In this document: positions 58,573-64,000 of the stretch, in pieces
Position numbering within the stretch: position 1 is the first letter of the stretch
Layout: each line of letters starts with the position of its first letter
The notes under the pieces: model-generated
Told to the model about the DNA's origin: nothing
Seen by the model: only the letters and a program-made list of their open reading frames with translations
The model's database searches: none
Program-made: the position numbers and the translations under genes
Assembly: GCF_002242805.1 (NCBI RefSeq)
Contig: NZ_MCGQ01000009.1
Location: 1 to 64,000 of the forward strand
Reading direction: 5' to 3'
Length of the DNA stretch: 64,000 nucleotides
From: Streptomyces diastatochromogenes
GTDB taxonomy: Bacteria; Actinomycetota; Actinomycetes; Streptomycetales; Streptomycetaceae

Positions 58573-59223
58573 ATGACCTTCCGGGAGATCAACTCCAAAA
58601 TGGTCGAGGCCACCGTGCTGCCCGGGCAGCGGCTGTTCAGCCAGCGCGGGGCGATGCTCGCCTACAAGGGGGACGTGTCCTTCACACCCAACCTCCAGGG
58701 CGGCCAGGGCGGGCTGATGTCCATGCTCGGGCGGCGGGTGGCCGGCGAGGCGACCCCGCTGATGACCGTCGAGGGCAGCGGCACCGTCTTCTTCGGGCAC
58801 GGCGGCCACCATGTGCACGTCATCAACCTCACCGGCGACACCCTGTACGTCGAGGCCGACCGCCTGCTCGCCTTCGACGGCACACTGCGCCAGGGCACGA
58901 TGTTCATGGGCTCGCAGGGCGGGGTCATGGGCCTGGTCCGGGGCCAGGTCACCGGGCAGGGCCTGTTCACCACCACCCTCCAGGGGCAGGGCTCAGTGGC
59001 CGTGATGGCGCACGGCGGCGTCTTCGAGATCCCGATCACACCCCAGCGCCCGGTCCATGTGGACCCGCAGGCGTACGTCGCCCACCACGGCGACGTACGC
59101 AACAAGCTGTCCACCGCGCTGGGCTGGCGCGACATGGTGGGCCGCGGCTCCGGCGAGGCGTTCCAGCTGGAGCTGAGCGGCAGCGGCACGGTGTACGTCC
59201 AGGCCTCGGAGGAGAAGCTGTGA
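58573..59223 (+). CDS. AIM24-family protein 2
   Basis: 216 residues: LFSQRGAMLAYKGDVSFTPN, EGSGTVFFGHGGHHVHVINL, QGQGSVAVMAHGGVFEIPIT and VDPQAYVAHHGDV. Same domain as its neighbours with clear divergence, so the trio arose by old duplication. ATG 58573 follows the first stop by one base (TGAG ATG). Its stop overlaps the third gene's GTG. Confidence 0.88.
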   Translation: MTFREINSKMVEATVLPGQRLFSQRGAMLAYKGDVSFTPNLQGGQGGLMSMLGRRVAGEATPLMTVEGSGTVFFGHGGHHVHVINLTGDTLYVEADRLLAFDGTLRQGTMFMGSQGGVMGLVRGQVTGQGLFTTTLQGQGSVAVMAHGGVFEIPITPQRPVHVDPQAYVAHHGDVRNKLSTALGWRDMVGRGSGEAFQLELSGSGTVYVQASEEKL

Positions 59224-60026
59224 GCGCGTACGGTCCCGCCGGCGGCCCGGTGGTGCACGACCCGATGACGCTGCCCGTCGACGACAACGTCAACAAGTAC
59301 ACGTTCTGCGTCGAGCTCAAGAGCGGGCAGTGGTTCCTGCAGAAGGGAAAGATGATCGCCTACTACGGGGCGATCGAGTTCAACGGCATCGGGCACGGCC
59401 GACTCGACCGACTTGTCCGTACGTCTTTCCATTCGCCACTGCACGCGAGCGACTGGGTCGTGGCGCAGGGCTCGGGCAAGATGCTGCTGGCCGACCGGGC
59501 TTTCGACGTCAACTCCTACGACCTGGACGACGGGAACTTGACCATTCGCGCGGGCAACCTGCTCGCTTTTCAGCCAAGTCTCGCGCTCAAACAGTCGATC
59601 GTGCCGGGTTTTCTGACCCTTATCGGAACCGGAAAGTTTGTGGCCGCATCTAACGGTCCGGTGGTGTTCATGGAACCTCCGATCCGGGTCGACCCCCAGG
59701 CGCTCGTCGGGTGGGCCGACTGCCCGTCACCCTGTCATCACTACGACCACGGGTACCTGACAGGCGTGATGGGCGGTCTACGTGCGATGACGGGCCTGGG
59801 CGGGGCTTCCGGCGAGGAGCACCAGTTCGAGTTCGTGGGAGCCGGGACGGTCCTGCTGCAGTCGAGCGAGACCCTGATGGCCGAGCAGGCCACGGGGGCC
59901 GTTCCACCCGAACCGGGGGTGCCCGGTGGTGGCGGAGCGGCACCGTCCGGACACGGTCCGCAATCGCCGGGCGTACCGCGCCTTCCCGGACAGCTGGGAG
60001 ACCTCCAGCGTCGCTTCGGGCTGTGA
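59220..60026 (+). CDS. AIM24-family protein 3 with Gly/Pro-rich tail
   Basis: 268 residues. AIM24 core (VELKSGQWFLQKGKMIAYYG, GSGKMLLADRAFDVNSYDLD, VDPQALVGWADCPSPCHHYD) plus a Pro/Gly-rich tail (GVPGGGGAAPSGHGP). It has two cysteines in CPSPC, absent from the other two. GTG 59220 overlaps the previous TGA (GTGA). The three proteins probably form a heteromeric assembly. Confidence 0.87.
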   Translation: MSAYGPAGGPVVHDPMTLPVDDNVNKYTFCVELKSGQWFLQKGKMIAYYGAIEFNGIGHGRLDRLVRTSFHSPLHASDWVVAQGSGKMLLADRAFDVNSYDLDDGNLTIRAGNLLAFQPSLALKQSIVPGFLTLIGTGKFVAASNGPVVFMEPPIRVDPQALVGWADCPSPCHHYDHGYLTGVMGGLRAMTGLGGASGEEHQFEFVGAGTVLLQSSETLMAEQATGAVPPEPGVPGGGGAAPSGHGPQSPGVPRLPGQLGDLQRRFGL

Positions 60027-60107
60027 GCGGTAGTCTGCGGAGTGTGACGGTCGAACGCGTGCGCACCGTCACACCATCCGAAGTAGTTCGTCTTTCAACT
60101 TCTTAGG

Positions 60108-60113
60108 TAGACT
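60108..60113 (+). promoter_or_regulatory. -10 box of absC (leaderless)
   Basis: TAGACT lies six bases before ATG 60120 with no ribosome site, so the mRNA is probably leaderless. Confidence 0.5.
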
Positions 60114-60119
60114 TCATTC

Positions 60120-60596
60120 ATGGAGACCGAGACGGCCACGCGCTGGCTGACCGATGCGGAGCAGTGCGCCTGGCGCACCCACCTGGAGGTCAACAGGCTG
60201 TTGACGTACCAGCTCGAGAAGGATCTGCAGCCGTTCGGCCTGACTATGAACGACTACGAGATCCTCGTGAACCTGTCCGAGTCGGACGACGTGCGGATGC
60301 GGATGAGCGACCTGGCCTCCGCGACGCTGCAGTCCAAGAGCCGGCTCTCGCACCAGATCACGCGGATGGAGAACGCGAACCTGGTGCGGCGCGAGAACTG
60401 CGAGTCCGACCGGCGGGGGTTGTACGCCGTGCTGACGGAGCACGGCATGGAGACGATGAAGAAGGTTGCTCCGCACCATGTGGCATCGGTGCGGAAGCAC
60501 TTCATCGATCTGCTGTCGCCGGAGGCGCTGATAGAGCTGGACAAGGGGCTGAAGCCGATCGCTGAGCACCTGAGGGGGCAGCGGGGGCGTCCCTGA
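60120..60596 (+). CDS. absC: MarR-family regulator, AbsC-like
   Basis: 158 residues, the length I recall for S. coelicolor AbsC, which controls antibiotic production and zinc-limitation genes. Winged helix: DYEILVNLSESDDVRMRMSD, then LASATLQSKSRLSHQITRME and RRENCESDRRGLYAVLTEHG. Identification rests on length, sequence feel and position between the AIM24 genes and meaB; homology should be confirmed. Leaderless start at ATG 60120. Its stop overlaps a terminator hairpin. Confidence 0.72.
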   Translation: METETATRWLTDAEQCAWRTHLEVNRLLTYQLEKDLQPFGLTMNDYEILVNLSESDDVRMRMSDLASATLQSKSRLSHQITRMENANLVRRENCESDRRGLYAVLTEHGMETMKKVAPHHVASVRKHFIDLLSPEALIELDKGLKPIAEHLRGQRGRP

Positions 60597-60617
60597 GGCT
60601 CGCTGGGAACCTCAGGG
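60591..60617. terminator. Hairpin overlapping the absC stop
   Basis: CCCTGAGG (60591-60598) and CCTCAGGG (60610-60617), containing the TGA at 60594-60596. Confidence 0.65.
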
Positions 60618-60656
60618 AGTAGCAGCTGGGCGGGGGTGGGTCCGCGCGGCCCGGCG

Positions 60657-61904
60657 CTAGCGGGGTGCCTCCCCCACTCTCGACTTCGCTCGAGCGGGGG
60701 GACCCCCACCGCCCACCCGTGCCGCCCCAGCGGCACGACTGCCCGCAGTCAGGGCGGCCAGCACAGCAGTCCCGCCGGCCAGGGCGAAGCACAGCGTCAG
60801 CGGGAGTCGGCCGATCAGCAGCCCTGTCACCAGGGCCCCAGCCGAGCTCCCCGCGTTCACTCCGGTGTTCACCCACGCCCCCGCCCGCGTCCGAGCGCCC
60901 TCCGTCGCGGTCTCGTCGGCCAGCAGATAGGCCGTCGTCAGGGCCGGGGCGATGAACGCGCCCGCGCAGGCCATGGCCACCGTGAGGGTCCACAGGCCCG
61001 GTGCCAGGCCCGCTGCGGCGATCACCAGGCCGAGGCCCACCGCGAACCAGCACAGCCGTACCCGGGCGGCCGAACGCCACTCCACCGCCCCGTTGACCAG
61101 CCCGCCCACCGCGCTGCCCGCCGAGAGCGCGCCCAGGACCCAGGGCACCAGGGCGGTGTCGTACGAGCCCTCGGCGGCGAAGGCCAGCACCAGCAGCTCG
61201 ACGCCGCTGAGGGCCAGTCCGACCCCCGTCGCCACGGCGACCGGGGGCAGCAGGCCGCGACCGCCGCCGGGGCTCTTCCCGCGGGGCTGGGGACGCGGTC
61301 CGGGCATCGCCGGGGACGTGACGAAGGCGCAGGTGCCCGCCACGTTCAGGAAGGCGCTGAGCAGGATGCCCGACGCCGGTGGCGCCCATCCCACCAGCAC
61401 GCCGACCAGCGCCGGACCGGAGACGTACAGCAGTTCCTCGGCGACGCCGTCCAGGCTGTAGGCGCGCCGCAACAGGCTCCGGTCGGCGACCAGTTCGGCC
61501 CACAGGGCGCGCATCGTGGGGCCCAGCGGGGGTGCGCAGGTGCCCGCGAGGGCGGCGGCCGTGGCGATGAGGGGCGCCGGCGCCCCGGGACGCCAGGTGA
61601 GGGCCGCCAGAGCGCACAGGAAGGTGCCGTAGAGGACGGCCATCGGGAGCAGGGCGCGACGCGGGCCGTATCGGTCGACCAGGGACGCCCGCAGGGGCAT
61701 CAGGAAGACCGCCGCGCCGCCGAACAGGGACATCACGGCCCCGGAGACGGCGTAGGACCCGGTGGCCCGGGTGACGGAGAGCAGGACGGCCAGGGTGACC
61801 GTGCCGTAGCACAGGCGGGCCGCCAGGGCGGCGGCGAAGGTGCGGCGCGCGTGCGGGACGCGCAGGACGGCGGCGTACGTGGGCCGCGCAGGGTGTGTGG
61901 ACAC
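60657..61904 (-). CDS. MFS transporter
   Basis: 415 residues with 12 helices. Motif A: SLVDRYGPRRALLPMAVLYG; second half: ALVTGLLIGRLPLTLCFALA. GTG 61904. The C-terminus (GGGGPPARAKSRVGEAPR) is encoded by an interspersed Streptomyces repeat, so the gene's end may have been formed by that insertion. Substrate unknown. Confidence 0.87.
   Translation of the reverse strand: MSTHPARPTYAAVLRVPHARRTFAAALAARLCYGTVTLAVLLSVTRATGSYAVSGAVMSLFGGAAVFLMPLRASLVDRYGPRRALLPMAVLYGTFLCALAALTWRPGAPAPLIATAAALAGTCAPPLGPTMRALWAELVADRSLLRRAYSLDGVAEELLYVSGPALVGVLVGWAPPASGILLSAFLNVAGTCAFVTSPAMPGPRPQPRGKSPGGGRGLLPPVAVATGVGLALSGVELLVLAFAAEGSYDTALVPWVLGALSAGSAVGGLVNGAVEWRSAARVRLCWFAVGLGLVIAAAGLAPGLWTLTVAMACAGAFIAPALTTAYLLADETATEGARTRAGAWVNTGVNAGSSAGALVTGLLIGRLPLTLCFALAGGTAVLAALTAGSRAAGAARVGGGGPPARAKSRVGEAPR
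60664..60708. repeat. Interspersed Streptomyces palindromic repeat
   Basis: GTGCCTCCCCC...CTCGA-cttcgc-TCGAG...GGGGGGAC; inner 5-bp and outer C/G-tract stems. A type common in streptomycete genomes, here read through as the MFS C-terminus. Confidence 0.6.
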
Positions 61905-62050
61905 GCCGAAGTTCCTCTGAGCGAGGCGGAAGAGGGGACACCGAGGGACGCGGTGACCCTGTGCCGGGCCCCGCGATCCGGTGCGCGCTCTATGCCAAGG
62001 AGAGGAACATGCCGGTCAAGCTAGCAGCAGCGGCCCCGAGTCGACGACCC

Positions 62051-63007
62051 TCAGCCCTCCGTCAGGCCCGTCACGAGTTCGTCCGCCGCGCGGTACGGGT
62101 CCAGCTCGCCGGCGACGATGCGCTCCGCGAGGGTGCTCAGGCGGCGGTCGCCGTGGAGGTCGCCGATGCGTTGGCGCAGGGCGGTGACCGCGATCGTCTC
62201 CACCTCGCGGGCCGCGCGGGACTTGCGGCGTTCGGCGAGGACGCCGTGCTCCTCCATCCAGGCGCGGTGCTTCTCCAGGGCCTCGACCACCTCGTCGACG
62301 CCCTCGGCGCGGGCCGCGACCGTCTTGACGATGGGCGGGCGCCAGTCACCGGGGCCTCGGGCCTCGCCCAGGCCCAGCATGTGGTTCAGTTCGCGGGCGG
62401 TGGCGTCGGCGCCGTCCCGGTCCGCCTTGTTGACGACGTACACGTCGCCGATCTCCAGGATTCCGGCCTTCGCAGCCTGGATGCCGTCGCCCATGCCGGG
62501 GGCCAGCAGGACGACGGAGGTGTCGGCCTGGGAGGCGATCTCCACCTCCGACTGGCCGACGCCGACCGTCTCGACCAGGATCACGTCGCAGCCCGCCGCG
62601 TCCAGGACGCGGATCGCCTGGGGCGCGGCCCAGGCGAGGCCGCCGAGGTGGCCTCGCGTGGCCATGGAGCGGATGTAGACGCCGGGGTCGGAGGCGTGGT
62701 CCGACATGCGCACCCGGTCGCCGAGCAGGGCGCCGCCGGAGAACGGCGACGACGGGTCGACGGCCAGGACGCCGACCCGCCTGCCCTGCTTGCGGTACGC
62801 CGTGACCAGGGCGGAGGTGGAGGTGGACTTGCCGACGCCGGGAGAGCCCGTCAGACCGACCACGTAGGCGTTGCCGGTCAGCGGGGCCAGCGCCGCCATG
62901 ACCTCCCTGAGCTGCGGGGACGCCCCCTCCACCAGGGAGATGAGCCGGGCCACGGCCCGCGGCCGGCCTTCCCTGGCCTGGGCCACCAGAGAGGAGACGT
63001 CCTGCAT
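62051..63007 (-). CDS. meaB: MeaB-type G3E GTPase (mutase chaperone)
   Basis: 318 residues. P-loop GLTGSPGVGKSTSTSAL, switch VDPSSPFSGGALLGDRVRM, DxxG-type VILVETVGVGQSEVEI and base motif VVNKADRDGA. These GTPases protect and reactivate cobalamin mutases such as methylmalonyl-CoA mutase or Icm. ATG 63007 with GGAGC upstream; TTG 63010 is adjacent. Next to the acetyl-CoA acetyltransferase gene; a mutase large subunit (icmA) lies about 10 kb away. Confidence 0.95.
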   Translation of the reverse strand: MQDVSSLVAQAREGRPRAVARLISLVEGASPQLREVMAALAPLTGNAYVVGLTGSPGVGKSTSTSALVTAYRKQGRRVGVLAVDPSSPFSGGALLGDRVRMSDHASDPGVYIRSMATRGHLGGLAWAAPQAIRVLDAAGCDVILVETVGVGQSEVEIASQADTSVVLLAPGMGDGIQAAKAGILEIGDVYVVNKADRDGADATARELNHMLGLGEARGPGDWRPPIVKTVAARAEGVDEVVEALEKHRAWMEEHGVLAERRKSRAAREVETIAVTALRQRIGDLHGDRRLSTLAERIVAGELDPYRAADELVTGLTEG

Positions 63008-63044
63008 CAAACAGCTCCGTTCACTTCACCGACGTACAGGAAAC

Positions 63045-64000
63045 TCAGGCCTTCGGCACGCGCACGATCAGTGCGTCGCCCTGGCCGCCGCCACCGCACA
63101 GCGCGGCCGCGCCGACGCCGCCGCCCCGGCGCTTGAGCTCCAGCGCCAAGTGGAGCACGAGACGGGCACCGGACATGCCGATCGGGTGACCCAGGGCGAT
63201 GGCGCCACCGTTGACGTTCACCTTTTCCGTGGACACGCCGAGGTCCTTCATTGACTGCACGGCGACCGCGGCGAAGGCCTCGTTGATCTCGATGAGATCG
63301 AGGTCGGAGACCTCCAGGCCCTCCTTCTTCAGGGCGTGCTCGATGGCGTTGGACGGCTGCGACTGCAGCGAGTTGTCCGGTCCGGCCACGTTGCCGTGCG
63401 CGCCGATCTCGGCGAGCCACTCCAGGCCCAGCTCCTCGGCCTTGGCCTTGCTCATCACGATCACGGCCGCCGCACCGTCCGAGATCTGCGAGGAGGTGCC
63501 GGCGGTGATGGTGCCGTCCTTGGTGAAGGCCGGGCGCAGCTTGCCCAGGGACTCCACGGTGGTGTCGCCGCGGATGCCCTCGTCCTTGCTGAAGACGACC
63601 GGCTCGCCCTTGCGCTGCGGGATCTCGACCGGGGTGATCTCGGCCTCGAAGACGCCGTTCTTCTGCGCGGCGGCGGCCCGCTGGTGGGACAGGGCGGCGA
63701 TCTCGTCCTGCTCGGGGCGCTGGATGCCGAGGCGCGTGTTGTGCTTCTCCGTCGACTCGCCCATGGCGATGCCCTCGAAGGAGTCGGTCAGGCCGTCGTA
63801 GGCCATCGCGTCGAGCATCTCGATCGCCCCGTACTTGAAGCCCTCGCGGGACTTCGGCAGCAGGTGGGGGGCGTTGGTCATCGACTCCTGGCCGCCGGCG
63901 ACCACGATGTCGAACTCGCCGGCGCGGATCAGCTGGTCGGCCAGCGCGATCGCGTCCAGGCCGGACAGACAGACCTTGTTGATGGTGAGCGCCGGGACGC
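63045..64000 (-). CDS. Acetyl-CoA acetyltransferase (thiolase), 3' part
   Basis: Partial; the 5' end is beyond 64000. The frame is open to the edge and includes the acylated Cys in [18 protein letters not shown], then [34 protein letters not shown] (His) and the C-terminal [12 protein letters not shown] (second Cys). It condenses or cleaves acetoacetyl-CoA. It ends 38 bp before meaB and may be co-transcribed. Confidence 0.93.
   Translation of the reverse strand, partial: VPALTINKVCLSGLDAIALADQLIRAGEFDIVVAGGQESMTNAPHLLPKSREGFKYGAIEMLDAMAYDGLTDSFEGIAMGESTEKHNTRLGIQRPEQDEIAALSHQRAAAAQKNGVFEAEITPVEIPQRKGEPVVFSKDEGIRGDTTVESLGKLRPAFTKDGTITAGTSSQISDGAAAVIVMSKAKAEELGLEWLAEIGAHGNVAGPDNSLQSQPSNAIEHALKKEGLEVSDLDLIEINEAFAAVAVQSMKDLGVSTEKVNVNGGAIALGHPIGMSGARLVLHLALELKRRGGGVGAAALCGGGGQGDALIVRVPKA

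Noticed and set aside
61895..63136. Plus-strand ORF over meaB
   Set aside because: Shadow of the minus-strand GTPase with P-loop and NKAD motifs.
1..64000. tRNA or rRNA genes
   Set aside because: No cloverleaf with T-loop and acceptor features or rRNA-like stretch was recognised.

Overview
This window is a high-GC Streptomyces chromosome segment. The evidence is codon bias, many GTG starts, GTGA/ATGA gene overlaps, leaderless promoters and typical streptomycete families. From memory of families and gene order, not a search, much of it resembles the S. coelicolor region running from the treS-mak-glgB trehalose/glycogen genes through pfkA, pta-ackA, pyk and icmA to absC, meaB and an acetyl-CoA acetyltransferase. 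That core is interrupted by accessory blocks.

Layout. 1-4100: treS end, maltokinase and glgB (GlgE-pathway alpha-glucan metabolism). 4177-6429: HelD-type helicase. 6579-11049: accessory pair of a 1332-aa secreted DNRLRE/Fn3/amidase protein and a membrane-anchored partner. 11160-12468: thioredoxin, MerR and AsnC/Lrp regulators. 12515-15605: sugar-epimerase-like protein, aldo/keto reductase and two membrane proteins. 15706-18129: DHA2 efflux pump divergent from its TetR, with three 18-bp operators between them. 18245-22096: C4-dicarboxylate carrier divergent from a CitA/CitB-like two-component system.

21978-32754 is the main accessory island. It holds a TM protein with an NB-ARC/TPR STAND ATPase on the minus strand. 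Divergent from them, 33 bp away, is a nucleoside-phosphorylase-fold protein followed by a second NB-ARC/TPR ATPase that lacks a normal start and sits in the +1 frame. All are linked by a shared short sequence tag (H-I-x-F-x-x-G-x-F-x-G-x-V-I-G-K). I read this as a bacterial NLR-like conflict locus with two alternative effectors. It is followed by an XRE regulator with a DUF6415-like partner, an IS200/IS605 element (tnpA with a mutated HUH motif, tnpB intact) sitting in the remains of a sugar ABC permease, and an HTH protein flanked by repeats.

32783-38916 is central carbon metabolism: pfkA divergent from pta-ackA, then pyk. 38990-44949 is a secreted system: FG-GAP-like protein, a 1507-aa coiled-coil/Hint protein with a C-terminal toxin-like tail, and a probable immunity gene. 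45194-47865 is a DUF6230/DUF6114 secreted/membrane operon. 47866-48486 is a 620-bp regulatory gap with dyads and hairpins. 48487-52050 carries a YbbN-like thioredoxin/TPR protein, a TetR regulator and isobutyryl-CoA mutase large subunit. 52147-57779 is mostly regulators and small membrane proteins, including a translationally coupled 46-aa ORF. 57933-60026 has three tandem AIM24 genes, followed by absC. 60657-64000 has an MFS transporter, meaB and the 3' part of an acetyl-CoA acetyltransferase gene.

Functions were assigned by reading motifs. No database search was run, so family names without a visible catalytic signature are given with lower confidence.
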